NCBI GenBank assembly: GCA_965200045.1
Contig: OZ241330.1
Coordinates: 992,001 to 1,056,000 of the forward strand
DNA from: Bin25 sp026709415
GTDB lineage: Bacteria > Bacteroidota > Bacteroidia > Flavobacteriales > Flavobacteriaceae
Length of the DNA: 64,000 nt
Direction of reading: 5' to 3'
Shown: in pieces, positions 27,383 to 37,180 of the stretch
Numbering within the stretch: the first letter of the stretch is position 1
Layout of the letters: each line of letters begins with the position of its first letter
The notes under the pieces: model-generated
Told to the model about the DNA's origin: nothing
Database searches by the model: none
What the model saw: the letters and a program-made list of their open reading frames with translations, nothing else
Program-made: the position numbers and the translations under genes

Positions 27383-27439
27383 AAATATCTAAAAAATAGA
27401 TATAGAATAAATTTCCTCCAACTTTTGCGTTGAATTATT

Positions 27440-27447
27440 TAATTTTG
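27440..27447 (+). promoter_or_regulatory. Possible -7 promoter box of the TonB receptor gene
   Basis: TAATTTTG fits TAnnTTTG exactly, 105 bases before the start codon and 58 bases after the IS5-like element. No good -33 element is visible, so the IS insertion may have separated or replaced it. Confidence 0.3.
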
Positions 27448-27551
27448 CAACTCCAAACGCTTAATAGAAATCAAAATATCATACTACAGTTTGGTAATGA
27501 TCTTTCGGTTTTTTACTGACTAAAAACTAAAAAAACTATATTATAAAACAT

Positions 27552-30455
27552 ATGATTATGAATAAATCATTAAAATTCGTTTTTCTTTTACCATTGGTAT
27601 TCTATATGCCAATAGCATCTGCCCAAGTTCAAATTTCAGGGAATGTTAAAGATGCTGAAACCAATGAACCTCTTTTAGGTGTTCAAGTGGTTGTTCAAGG
27701 CACATCATTTGGAACAATATCTGATCCAGATGGAAATTATTCCATCACAGTGCCTGAAGTTGGCAGTATACTGGAATTTCGATTTGTAGGCTATGGAGCT
27801 CAAGAATTTGTCATTTCAAATGAAACGACAACCATTGACGTTTCATTGGCCCAAAGTATTCTGAGTTTGGATGATGTGGTGGTTATCGGATCTCGACGAT
27901 TGCCTCGACTCATTAAAGACTCGGCGGTTCCAGTGGATGTTTTTGGTCCAAAAGATTTGGTTTCACAAACAAGTACGGATGTCGATGAAATATTAAGGAC
28001 CCAAATTCCTTCCTTCAATGTTCAACGTCACGGTATTGATGATGAGGCCACATTGGTACGACCCATCACACTTCGGGGCCTTTCTCCTGATAACGTGGTT
28101 GTACTAGTCAATGGGAAACGACGACATCGTTCCGCTTCCTTAGCGCTTCTAGGGAGTTCTCTTAATACAGGGTCTCAAGGGGTAGACCTGAACATGATTC
28201 CAAGTATTGCATTAAAACAAGTTGAGGTCTTACGTGATGGTGCTGCTGCACAGTATGGTGCCGATGCCGTCGCGGGTGTGTTTAACATGCAACTTCGCGA
28301 TAATCCAAGTGGCTTACAAATAAGGCTACAAGGAGGCCAATATTTTGGAGGGGATGACATTATTTTAAGAGGAATTGATGCTTCGAATGGAAAATTGTCA
28401 GATCAGGAGACCACTGGGAAAGGAGGTAACATCATGGCAGCTGTGAATTTAGGACTTCCACTGACTGAAAATGGTTTTATAAATATTAGTGCGGAATACC
28501 GTGATGCCAATCCAACCATTCGAAGTGGTCTAAGAAGAGACGAAAAAGCATTAAATGAAAGAGGATATCCAGTCAATAATCCAGCTCAAATATGGGGTAG
28601 TCCTGATGTGAGCAATTCCTTGATCACTTTTGTAAATGCTGGCATTGATCTTAGTGAAAACACCCATTTTTATGCATTTGGTGGGTATGGAACCCGAGAA
28701 TCGGAAGGGGGATTTTACTTTCGAGCGCCAGGTACAAGCAGTGCTCGAAGTGCCGTGTTTAGAAATGGAGATGTAAGAGCTGTTGCTGATTTAAATCAAA
28801 ACGATGCTATCGATTGTGCACAATTAGTTCCTAGTCTTGATGCTACTTTCGCTGAAGTGAGTTCATTTGTTTCTCAATATCAAGGCGATTGTTTTCTTTT
28901 TAATGAATTATTTCCTGGCGGTTTTACTCCACGTTTTGGTGCGGATATTACTGACATAAGTGCAACTACAGGTCTTCGCGGTGGCCGGTATGATGGATTT
29001 CAATGGGATTTGAGTTTTGGTTATGGAAATAGTAAGATTGACTATTTCATCTACAATACAATCAATGCTGCATTGGGACCAGATACGCCTACTTCATTTA
29101 AGCCACGAGGTTACGATCAAGAAGAAGTAACCATTGCAGCGGCGGGATCGTTTCCCATTGAAATGAACGCTTTTGCAACCCCGTTAAATGTCGCCTTTGG
29201 ATTAGAATGGCATAACGAAAAATTCACAACTAAAGCTGGCGATCCAGATTCGTACAGAGACCGTCCAGATAGGTTGTATACGAGTCAGGGATTTAGTTTG
29301 GGATCAAATGGATATCAGGGTTTAAATCCAAAGTTTGCCATTTCTGAAGATCGTCCCAACGTGTCTTTTTATGTTGATTTAGAAACGGATATCACTTCTC
29401 AATGGACTTTAGGTATTGCAAGTCGATACGAAAATTATTACGATGACTTTGGTTCCACTGTAACAGGAAAAATAGCTACATTATATCGTGTGTTAGATGG
29501 TTTCCGCCTACGAGGAACGGCTTCGACCGGTTTTAGAGCACCCACCCCTGGACAAGCTAATCTTTGGGCACTTCAGACTGCATTGTCAGGAACTGGAGAT
29601 CAATTGGTCGAAACAGGACAACTTCCGCCTACACATCCGATTTCCCGAGCATTAGGAGGAGAAGAATTAACCGAAGAAACGGCTGTGAGCCTATCGTTAG
29701 GTTCAATTGTGGATCTTACGCCAGATTTAACCTTGACACTAGATTACTTTAATATATCTATGAAAGATCGAATTTCATTGACTGGAAATATTGAAATTAC
29801 TGAAGAAATTCAAGATGTTATCAAAAAAGATCCCGGCGTTTTTGGTGGTGCAACTACACTGCGAGAGATTAAATTCTTTTCTAACGATTTTGATACCAAC
29901 ACGCAGGGAATTGATCTTCTTTTGGCGTTTGATTATGAAAGTCCAGCAGGACATGCAACTCAGGCATCCATTGCTTGGAACTGGACAACCACTACTTTAA
30001 AAGATTTTTCTGAACCAAGAGAAATTAACCAGTTTTTAGACACCAGATTAAGTGAACCATTTACACTTAGTCTATTAACGCCTCGTCGGCAGTTTGAAGC
30101 GGAGGAACTGAATCCTAAAAATCGAATTGTGGCTATGGGACGTCATATTCGTGGGCCATTTAGTGGTATGTTAAGATTCAATTACTTTGATGGATGGCGT
30201 GCTTGTCGAAATAACAGCAATTCTTGTGTCAATCTCCTGGATAAGTATGATTCTGCTATTATTATGGATGCAGAAGTTGGCTTCCGGTTTTTCGATAATT
30301 ATCAATTCTCATTTGGAATTGATAACATATTTGATACGGTACCTGATGCCCACGAAGATGAAACTTTAAGTCAAGGAAATATTCGTCCAGAAAGTACTCC
30401 TTGGGATTATAATGGACGAGCGTTTGTTGCTCGATTGCTGATTGATTTATTCTAA
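27552..30455 (+). CDS. TonB-dependent outer-membrane receptor with CarboxypepD-reg-like domain
   Basis: 967 residues. A signal peptide (FVFLLPLVFYMPIASAQ) is followed by the carboxypeptidase-regulatory-like domain (VQISGNVKDAETNEPLLGVQ, then DPDGNYSITVPE), the plug domain (VVVIGSRRLPRL, LRGLSPDNVVVLVNGKRRH, QVEVLRDGAAAQYGADAVAG) and a long barrel with FRLRGTASTGFRAPTPGQAN. The last residues RAFVARLLIDLF end in the terminal aromatic phenylalanine needed for BAM insertion. There is no SusD partner next to it, so it is not a SusC/SusD pair. Substrate unknown; siderophore, vitamin or peptide are possible. Two adjacent ATGs (27552 and 27558) are both possible starts. Confidence 0.93.
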   Translation: MIMNKSLKFVFLLPLVFYMPIASAQVQISGNVKDAETNEPLLGVQVVVQGTSFGTISDPDGNYSITVPEVGSILEFRFVGYGAQEFVISNETTTIDVSLAQSILSLDDVVVIGSRRLPRLIKDSAVPVDVFGPKDLVSQTSTDVDEILRTQIPSFNVQRHGIDDEATLVRPITLRGLSPDNVVVLVNGKRRHRSASLALLGSSLNTGSQGVDLNMIPSIALKQVEVLRDGAAAQYGADAVAGVFNMQLRDNPSGLQIRLQGGQYFGGDDIILRGIDASNGKLSDQETTGKGGNIMAAVNLGLPLTENGFINISAEYRDANPTIRSGLRRDEKALNERGYPVNNPAQIWGSPDVSNSLITFVNAGIDLSENTHFYAFGGYGTRESEGGFYFRAPGTSSARSAVFRNGDVRAVADLNQNDAIDCAQLVPSLDATFAEVSSFVSQYQGDCFLFNELFPGGFTPRFGADITDISATTGLRGGRYDGFQWDLSFGYGNSKIDYFIYNTINAALGPDTPTSFKPRGYDQEEVTIAAAGSFPIEMNAFATPLNVAFGLEWHNEKFTTKAGDPDSYRDRPDRLYTSQGFSLGSNGYQGLNPKFAISEDRPNVSFYVDLETDITSQWTLGIASRYENYYDDFGSTVTGKIATLYRVLDGFRLRGTASTGFRAPTPGQANLWALQTALSGTGDQLVETGQLPPTHPISRALGGEELTEETAVSLSLGSIVDLTPDLTLTLDYFNISMKDRISLTGNIEITEEIQDVIKKDPGVFGGATTLREIKFFSNDFDTNTQGIDLLLAFDYESPAGHATQASIAWNWTTTTLKDFSEPREINQFLDTRLSEPFTLSLLTPRRQFEAEELNPKNRIVAMGRHIRGPFSGMLRFNYFDGWRACRNNSNSCVNLLDKYDSAIIMDAEVGFRFFDNYQFSFGIDNIFDTVPDAHEDETLSQGNIRPESTPWDYNGRAFVARLLIDLF

Positions 30456-30477
30456 CCATAAATATTTATCATAAACA

Positions 30478-30506
30478 AAGCCTCGGAATTATTTCGAGGC
30501 TTTTTT
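30478..30506 (+). terminator. Rho-independent terminator of the TonB receptor gene
   Basis: AAGCCTCG pairs with CGAGGCTT around a nine-base loop and is followed by six T (30501-30506). It lies 23 bases after the stop codon. The ISL3-like remnant begins eight bases later. Confidence 0.85.
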
Positions 30507-30513
30507 GTTTTCA

Positions 30514-31777
30514 GGTTCTACTGCGAAAGTTGTGGGTCGGTTTACTTTTGGGCCATTCATTCTTTATGAAAAAGCTTTGAGCATTTTTTGAATCAATTTT
30601 GAAGATGGGCGATTCACGGCCGGTCGATGACGTTTCTATTAACGATCACCAGCATTCCATTCATGTTGATGTCTCTCCTGTTGGTGGTCGTGTGGTGTGC
30701 CCTGGAACTGGCGAAGAAGGATCGATCGATGATCATCGTCAGGAGCACGCCTAGCGTCTTTTGAATTGATGGCCGTATCCGTGTTTAATTCATGGGCGGG
30801 TGCCTCGCATCCATTCTTCTGCGGGGGTCCAGATGATCCATGTGCCTTGGGCGGGTGGCTCATCGGTTCCTATGGTGATTTGAAATAGGAGCCATCGATC
30901 GCCTCTTGACCAGCAGAAACCAACCCCCAACAGTCTAACGTTGGCGTTGTGGTTTTCAGGCCATCCGTGGCCTCTTCAAGCGTGGGGTCATCCATGGCAT
31001 GAAGTGGTGTTCCGATGCCCCACCGTTGCTCATTCGTTGGGATGAAAAAGCCATCCCAAAGGGGATTGGTGATGCGACGATGCTCAGTGATCCGACGCTA
31101 GGAACGGTGCTTGATTTGGCGGAGTGGCGAAACCTGACCAACGTTCAAGACCATTGCCATAAGAAAAAAGAAAACCCATCGAAACCATCACTACGGATAG
31201 CTGGTGGCCTTCGATTTCTTCTGCCCAAAAACGATTGCTTGAGATTCCCTTGATGTATGATCGATTGTATGGGACGCCATATCGCAACAAGGCCATCGAC
31301 GAAGTCAGACGAAGGGAAGTGAAAAAACAGGCGGTGCTCCAAAACGCTCAGTTGGCCATCCTGAAAAACGACGACAACTGAATCGAAAAATCAAAAGAAA
31401 TCTTTCAAAGAGTCCCAGAAGGTCACGGAGTGGTCCGTCACGTTTGGAAACTCCAAGAGGATGTTCCGTCCTTTTCCGAATTAAGCCCCTGGAAGAAGGC
31501 CGCAACCTATCGCCAATGTTGGATGGATCGCATCATCCCATCACATATCCAAACAGTGGGCACAGTTAGTTGCCAGGATGTCTCCAAACCATGTTCAAGG
31601 CGTTGCTCATGCTTTATGTCGCCCACCGTCCCATGCCAAAGCCGAGCGACAGCATGGAAAGATTTAAGAAATCAAGGCCATTGGTCGAGGCGATCGAAAA
31701 TTCGAAAACTGGAGAGCCGCGGTCCTGTTTTTTAATGGCAGTCTCAATCGTTACCCACAACTTTCGTAGTGCAAACC
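30514..31777 (+). mobile_element. ISL3-family insertion sequence remnant, copy 1
   Basis: Ends: ggttctactgcgaaagttgt at 30514 and acccacaactttcgtagtgc ending near 31777 form an imperfect inverted repeat of about 24 bp. Inside are broken stretches of an ISL3 transposase on the plus strand, for example SDAPPLLIRWDEKAI near 31000 and the C-terminal sequence RSRAERQHGKI-like region at 31620-31760 ending FNGSLNRYPQLS. There are many stops and frame changes, so it is dead. The region is an inverted relative of 34790-36006. GC content looks higher than in neighbouring genes. Confidence 0.7.
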
Positions 31778-31803
31778 ATATTCATCAATCAAAGTTAATT
31801 TTA

Positions 31804-31868
31804 GGGAACTATATACTCTAATACGCAGAACTTCTATTTCTAAAAAAAAGGAGAACTATATACGAAAG
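31804..31868 (+). repeat. Dispersed repeat R, copy 2, plus a partial second unit
   Basis: GGGAACTATATACTCTAATA at 31804 followed by cgcagaacttctatttct and an A-run; a partial unit gagaactatatac starts at 31851. Together with copy 3 (33201) it flanks the intact ATPase gene as a direct repeat. Confidence 0.7.
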
Positions 31869-31949
31869 TAGCATTTGATTTTTACAGAAAAAATAGTTTT
31901 ATCTCAATTAAGTATGGTATCTTCAAAAAAATATTAAAAACCCCATCAC

Positions 31950-33194
31950 ATGCCCATCAATCGTGGATCTCATCCGATATTTCATGGTCGAAATCAAGAA
32001 TTAGATGATTTTCAGTTTTTTTTAAATGAGATAGAAAAACAAAAAACCCGAACATCCTTTCTCATTCAAGGATCACCGGGTGCGGGAAAAACAACATTAG
32101 CAGAAAAGTGTGGTGCATTAGCTGAAAAACAAGGATGGCAAGTAGTGGTGATGAATATTCCAACATTACTCAATCTAAAAGAATTTCGCAAAGCAGTTGG
32201 TCGGGAACCTCGATGGAAATTTTGGAGAAAACGTCAAGTGAAGATGCCATTAGCCCACGAAGGAGCATTGAGTTCTCTTAAAATCAATTTTGATTATCAC
32301 ACTTTTGTTAAAACACTGAATGCGATCCATTGTCCGACCATTCTTCATTTTGATGAAGCACAACGATTAGGACATTCGGAATTAACTACGGCACAAAAAA
32401 GTATTTTAAGTGATGTCTTAGATGAATTACATAATCAACGAAAAAATGCGAAACATCCTATTATTTTTTTAATGAATGGATTAGGGCGAACAGAAGAAGT
32501 TTTAGAAGAATACGGTATTTCTCGCCCTGCTGATGAAGCTGTTATTTATTTAAAAGCCTTAGATCAACATTCCGAACGAAACATTATTCGAGATTATTTA
32601 GTCAAAGAAGCTCATGTTTCGATCAACGATCCCCAATTAAATCATTGGATCGATCAAATCAGCGAACAAACCCATGGTTGGCCATCCCATATCACCAGTT
32701 ATGCTAATACTTTTATGAAGTATTTACAAAAACATGGGACATCCTTAAACCATGAAAAACTAAAAAATGTTTTAGCATTAGGCACTCAAAAACGATACCA
32801 GTATTACGATCGAAGATGTCGAGGAGTGGAACCTGAAGACAAGAAAAAGATCGCTTCATTTTTAGTTGAAAGACAAGATCAGAAAGTTTTTACCCGAAAA
32901 CAATTGATTTCTTATCTTAAAGAGAGTCTTTCTGAAGAAAAGAGTCATCAGATTTTTCATCACTTATTAAACCGTGGTGGCATTCATCGAATGACAGGAG
33001 GTTCTTACCAAATAGCGATCCCTTCCATGAAAGATTGGTTATTAGAAACCTATTCTATCAAACCAACACCAACAATCAGTCAAAAAACACCTCAACGAAG
33101 TCATTCAAAAACCATCAAACCGTCAAGATCTACTTCAAATTCTAAAAAGAAATCACCAAAAGAGCTTGATGTTTCTCAAGGCCCATCGATCTAA
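31950..33194 (+). CDS. P-loop ATPase of the FHGR family, intact copy
   Basis: 414 residues. An N-terminal motif RGSHPIFHGRNQELDDFQ leads into Walker A QGSPGAGKTT (near residue 41), a Walker-B-like LHFDEAQRLG (near residue 130), a sensor-like IIFLMNGLGRTEE, and a helical C-terminal part with HGWPSHITSYANTFM and the winged-helix-like end IPSMKDWLLETYS. A basic serine/lysine-rich tail follows. The layout resembles STAND or ORC-like ATPases, but I cannot name the family. Two decayed paralogues at 42686-43794 and 44153-45368 keep the FHGR, Walker A and C-terminal motifs. The start ATG at 31950 follows the direct repeat by about 80 bases. No partner gene is evident. Confidence 0.8.
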   Translation: MPINRGSHPIFHGRNQELDDFQFFLNEIEKQKTRTSFLIQGSPGAGKTTLAEKCGALAEKQGWQVVVMNIPTLLNLKEFRKAVGREPRWKFWRKRQVKMPLAHEGALSSLKINFDYHTFVKTLNAIHCPTILHFDEAQRLGHSELTTAQKSILSDVLDELHNQRKNAKHPIIFLMNGLGRTEEVLEEYGISRPADEAVIYLKALDQHSERNIIRDYLVKEAHVSINDPQLNHWIDQISEQTHGWPSHITSYANTFMKYLQKHGTSLNHEKLKNVLALGTQKRYQYYDRRCRGVEPEDKKKIASFLVERQDQKVFTRKQLISYLKESLSEEKSHQIFHHLLNRGGIHRMTGGSYQIAIPSMKDWLLETYSIKPTPTISQKTPQRSHSKTIKPSRSTSNSKKKSPKELDVSQGPSI

Positions 33195-33200
33195 TCTTTT

Positions 33201-33260
33201 GGGAACTATATACTCTAGTATACAGAACCTCTATGTCTAAGAAAATAGTATAAAATCCGA
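33201..33260 (+). repeat. Dispersed repeat R, copy 3
   Basis: GGGAACTATATACTCTAGTA at 33201 then tacagaacctctatgtct, immediately after the ATPase gene. It is a direct repeat of 31804 and the inverted relative of 22092-22158. Confidence 0.7.
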
Positions 33261-33473
33261 TTAAAAAATGGATCGTTGTCTTTCTTCGTTGATTCGCTTT
33301 TGGCTTTTAGGTTCGATTGGGAGGCTTTGCTTCCGTTCTTTTTCAGCAAAGTTGGGGATTTTTAACGACCTGGCTAATCGTTCCGCACCCAAGTGAATTT
33401 CTTTGGGAATATCGTTTGGTGTTGGTTTGGGTTTTCTGTTTTTAGAAGATTTCATGGTTCTTGGATGAAACAC
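33261..33473 (-). CDS. Small orphan protein, copy B of the LKIPNFAEKERKQ family
   Basis: 70 residues, MFHPRTMKSSKNRKPKPTPN, then DIPKEIHLGAERLARSLKIP and NFAEKERKQSLPIEPKSQKR. Unrecognised. The paralogue on the plus strand ends at 22096. Very basic; no membrane segment. It points towards the ATPase gene, and its 3' end runs into repeat R, so gene and repeat seem to travel together. Confidence 0.5.
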   Translation of the reverse strand: MFHPRTMKSSKNRKPKPTPNDIPKEIHLGAERLARSLKIPNFAEKERKQSLPIEPKSQKRINEERQRSIF

Positions 33474-33506
33474 GAAGTTAGAAATTTTATTTACTTATAG
33501 TTAAAA

Positions 33507-33712
33507 CTATTGTCTATTGGATTTTCTAACATTACAGTTACTACAAAGTACTTGGCAATCCTCTTCTGTTGTCCGTCCTCTTTCTGATTTAGGGTCTCTT
33601 GGATTAAACGGTTTTATGTGGTCTGCTCTTGCATCCCCCCATTTCAATTCTTTGTCTTCTTTGTTGTGATATGGACAATCTATGTGATTAACAAAAGCAC
33701 ATAGATTATTGC
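33507..33712 (-). pseudogene. HNH endonuclease fragment, 5' end lost at IS30 remnant
   Basis: On the minus strand the frame reads NHIDCPYHNKEDKELKWGDA, then RADHIKPFNPRDPKSERGRT and TEEDCQVLCSNCNVRKSNRQ-stop. The ADHIxPF and CxxCNxRKSN residues are the HNH nuclease core (histidine and cysteine ligands). No start codon is left: the frame breaks where the IS30-type end begins at 33713. A restriction-type or homing nuclease is likely, but only about 68 C-terminal codons remain. Confidence 0.65.
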
Positions 33713-34793
33713 CATGTTCAACTATCTAGTGCAACATGAACGACCCCAGCCAAAGGATTGGCTGGAGCAGTTATAAGGTTTCATTGTGACGTTTCAAAAA
33801 CAACTAAATATGAAATATCGAAAACTCAACCGAGAGCAAAGGGACATATTGGAGGCACTCCTTCATCAAGGGCTTTCCAATCGAGCCATGGCCGAAGAAT
33901 GAGGAGTTCATCGGACGACCGTATGGAGAGAACGAGGCCGTCATACCGTCAAAAAAGGTCAAGACAAAGGGAGTTACCAAGCTGATACAGCACAACGGAA
34001 AGCGGTCCAGAGAGAAAAGGGGAAACCCCGTCGGATCAAGTGGACTCGGGCACTCCAAGAAGAAATCAAACGCTTGATGGTGGAAGAGCGTTGGAGCCCT
34101 GAACTGATCGCTGCCTATTGGAAGACGCATGGGATGGCGGGCGTTTCGACAGAACGTATCGATCGCTGGTTGTGGACCATGAAGCGGAGTCACAAGATCA
34201 TCGATGCTCCTTACAAACGGTGGTATCTCTATTGACGTCATGCCAAAAGAAGACGTCAGCGTGGGAACGACCAGGGAAACAGAGGGGGTATCCCAGATCG
34301 TCAATCGATGGATCAGCGTCCAGCCATTGTGGAAGAGCGTGTCCGCTTTGGCGATTTTGAAGCGGATTTGATGATTGGGAGCAAAACTGGATGTCCCTTA
34401 TTCGTATTGACCGATAGAGCCAGTCGGTACACCAAGATTCAAAAGCTACCGAGCAAAGGGGCCACGCCCGTCGTTCAAGCGGTCATCGAGAACATCAGAG
34501 AAATCGGCCCTCAGCTGATGAAAACCATCCCCTTTGATCATGGATTAGAATTGGCCAAACACCATCTCATCAAGCAGCCGTTCGGCATCGAAACTTATTT
34601 TACCAGACCGTATTCGTCACAGGAAAAAGGAACCGTTGAAAACCGAATCGGCATCCTGAGACGGTAGTTCACCAAGGGGGAGAGCATGGATGGTGATATC
34701 AACCAAGAAATACAAATCATTGAAGATAAAATAAATCACAGAGGCGTTCGTAAATTTGATGACAAGTTCAACGATCTAGTGCAGCATAAAACC
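33713..34793 (+). mobile_element. IS30-family insertion sequence remnant
   Basis: Starts with catgttcaactatctagtgc at 33713, a terminal sequence also seen at 45380 and, weaker, at 47260. The broken transposase runs from ATG 33810: LNREQRDILEALLHQGLSNR (helix-turn-helix), TGA at 33900, VERWSPELIAAYWKTHGMAG-like region, TGA at 34233, a frame change near 34290, then RVRFGDFEADLMIGSKTGCP and YFTRPYSSQEKGTVENRIGI of the DDE domain, and a stop at 34665. A similar end sequence (gttcaacgatctagtgcagc) stands at 34767 in the same orientation as the left end, so the right side is rearranged. Confidence 0.75.
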
Positions 34794-36006
34794 CCGTACT
34801 TAATGGTTTGAATAGAATGGTTGCTCTCCAATTTTTGAACTTTCGATAGCCTTGACCAATGGCCTTGATTTCTTGAATCCTTCCATGCCATCGCTTCGCT
34901 TTGGCATGGGACTGCGGATAACACAAGGCCTGACCAACGCCTTGAACATGGTTTGGAAACCTCTTGACCACCGGACAGACTTCTTGGATGCTGGACGGGA
35001 TGACGCTATTCATCCAACATTGGAGATATGGTGAGGCCTCCTTCCAGGTACTCGATTCAAAAAAAGATTTCAAATCCTCTTTGAGTTTCCAAACACGACG
35101 GATGTCTCCATGGCTTTCTAGCACTCTTAGGAAGACTTCTTTTTGTTTTTCGACTCGGTTGTCGTCGTTTTTCAGGATGGCCAACCGAGCGTTTTGGAGC
35201 TCGGCCTGTTTTTTCACCTCCCTTCGTCGTACCTGGTCGATGACCTTGTTGAGATGTGGCACCCCATGGAATCGATCATCAATCAAGGGGACTTCGGGTC
35301 ATCGTTCTTGAGTCGAATCGATGTGAGGGCACCACGGATCGGTAGTGATGGTTTTGATGTGCTTCCTCTTTTCTTTTGGCCATGGACGGCGGAGGTGACC
35401 TTGGACATTAATGATTTTCCCCCTTTCCACCAAATCAAGCCCGCCCCTTGGGTTGGATTGCAGAGAATCGTCGCATCACTATCTTTTTTTTTGATGGCTT
35501 TTTCATCCCAACGAATGGGCAACGGTGGGGCATCGAAACAACAATAGCGACGGCCCGATTGAAGCGGCCATGGACAACCTGAAAACCGCAACGTCAAAGC
35601 TCGGCTGTTTGAGTTTGGTTTCTAGTGGCCAAGAGGCGATCGATAGCCCCTATTTCAAATCGCCATGGGAACATCGCCAAGGAACAACCATCGTCTAGAC
35701 ACTTGCAGAAGACGGGATGCGAGGAATCGACAATGAATGAAACACGGGTGTATGGGCATCTATCCATAGGACACAAGATACGCTCTTGACGATGATTGTC
35801 GATGGATCCTTCTTCACCCGTCTCAGGGCATACTACGTGGCCACCAACACATGAATGGCCATCTAGCGATCATCAACAGAAAGGACATCTACCCGCCATG
35901 AATCACCGACTTTGAAGATCGACTCAAAAAATGGCAACAGTTTTTTCTTCAAACCTTGAATTCATGAATCAAAGATAAACCGACTCACAACTTTCGTAGT
36001 AGAACC
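34790..36006 (-). mobile_element. ISL3-family insertion sequence remnant, copy 2 (inverted relative of copy 1)
   Basis: On the minus strand it begins ggttctactacgaaagttgt at 36006, matching the start of copy 1, and ends at the IS30-type end near 34790, which has replaced its own right repeat. The longest open piece (35286-34768, minus) reads DDRFHGVPHLNKVIDQVRRR, then WKEASPYLQCWMN and IQEIKAIGQGYRKFKNWRAT, the C-terminal half of an ISL3 DDE transposase. The N-terminal half is broken. It ends only about 50 bases before carA. Confidence 0.72.
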
Positions 36007-36056
36007 ACCAAAGATTATAGCAATTGTTTTACTTTGCAACGTCCCAAACGAAATCT

Positions 36057-37175
36057 ATGAATAGAAAAAAAGGCTTAGTCATTTTAGAAGATGGGGCCAT
36101 TTTTTATGGCAAATCTATAGGTATCGAAGGAACGGCCTATGGAGAAGTGTGTTTTAATACAGGAATGACAGGTTACCAAGAAATATTTACGGATCCTTCT
36201 TATTACGGTCAAATTATGGTCACTACCAACGCTCATATTGGGAATTATGGTGTTTATGCGGGGGAAGCTCAGTCTGATGGTATCATGATTTCTGGTTTGG
36301 TCTGTAAAAACTTTAGTTTTCCTTACTCTAGAGTATCTTCTAAAGAATCTTTATTCGAGTATTTAGAAAAACACAAGATTGTCACCATATCCGATGTCGA
36401 TACGAGAGCTTTAGTTGGATATATCAGAGATCATGGTGCCATGAATGCTGCGATTACCACTCAAACCAATGAATTAGAGTCAATTCAGAAAAAACTGAGT
36501 CAGATTCCTAAAATGGAAGGTCTTGAGTTGGCATCGAAAGTATCGACCGAAAAACCTTATTTCTTTGGTAACGAAAATGCTCCATACAAAGTAGCTGTCA
36601 TTGATTTAGGAGTTAAAAAAAATATTTTAAGAAAATTAAGTACACTAGATATTTACGTCAAAGTGTTTCCATACAATAGCACCTATAAACAAATTTTGCA
36701 ATGGGAACCTGATGGATATGTATTTTCAAATGGACCTGGTGATCCCCAACCACTGATGGACGCTCAACAACTAGCAAAAATAATCATTGAAAAGGGGGTT
36801 CCATGTTTGGGAATCTGTTTAGGACATCAAGTGATGGCACTAGCCTCTAATGTCAAAACGTTTAAAATGTTTAATGGCCATCGAGGCATCAATCATCCCA
36901 TTATTAATTTAGAAACGGGAAGAGGGGAAATCACATCTCAAAATCATGGATTTGCCGTAGATAAAAATTCTGTGGAACAACAACCGAATCTGACCATCAC
37001 ACACCAACATCTCAATGATGGAACCGTTGGAGGGTTATCCTACGGTTCTGATTATTGTTTTTCTGTACAATACCACCCAGAAGCTAGTCCTGGACCTAAT
37101 GATTCAGATTATCTATTCCAACAATTCATACATAAAATCAAACAATACCAAACTCAAGAAATAATTAATTCATAA
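36057..37175 (+). CDS. carA: Carbamoyl-phosphate synthase small subunit (glutamine amidotransferase)
   Basis: 372 residues from the ATG at 36057 (MNRKKGLVILEDGAIFYG); reading from 36024 would add residues unlike the family. The N-terminal CarA domain has GTAYGEVCFNTGMTGYQEIF and TDPSYYGQI. The class I glutaminase domain has the nucleophile cysteine in CLGICLGHQVMALA and the histidine-glutamate pair in VQYHPEASPGP. It supplies ammonia to CarB for pyrimidine and arginine synthesis; carB is not in the window. eno follows after five bases. Probably adjacent to rplQ before the accessory block arrived. Confidence 0.97.
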   Translation: MNRKKGLVILEDGAIFYGKSIGIEGTAYGEVCFNTGMTGYQEIFTDPSYYGQIMVTTNAHIGNYGVYAGEAQSDGIMISGLVCKNFSFPYSRVSSKESLFEYLEKHKIVTISDVDTRALVGYIRDHGAMNAAITTQTNELESIQKKLSQIPKMEGLELASKVSTEKPYFFGNENAPYKVAVIDLGVKKNILRKLSTLDIYVKVFPYNSTYKQILQWEPDGYVFSNGPGDPQPLMDAQQLAKIIIEKGVPCLGICLGHQVMALASNVKTFKMFNGHRGINHPIINLETGRGEITSQNHGFAVDKNSVEQQPNLTITHQHLNDGTVGGLSYGSDYCFSVQYHPEASPGPNDSDYLFQQFIHKIKQYQTQEIINS

Positions 37176-37180
37176 ATATC

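Noticed and set aside
30639..30863. Open frame of 74 codons on the minus strand (and others at 31084-31505)
   Set aside because: They lie within the dead ISL3 element, run against or out of frame with the transposase, and show low-complexity chance sequence.
35143..35547. Open frame of 134 codons on the plus strand
   Set aside because: Antisense shadow of the ISL3 transposase remnant on the minus strand.
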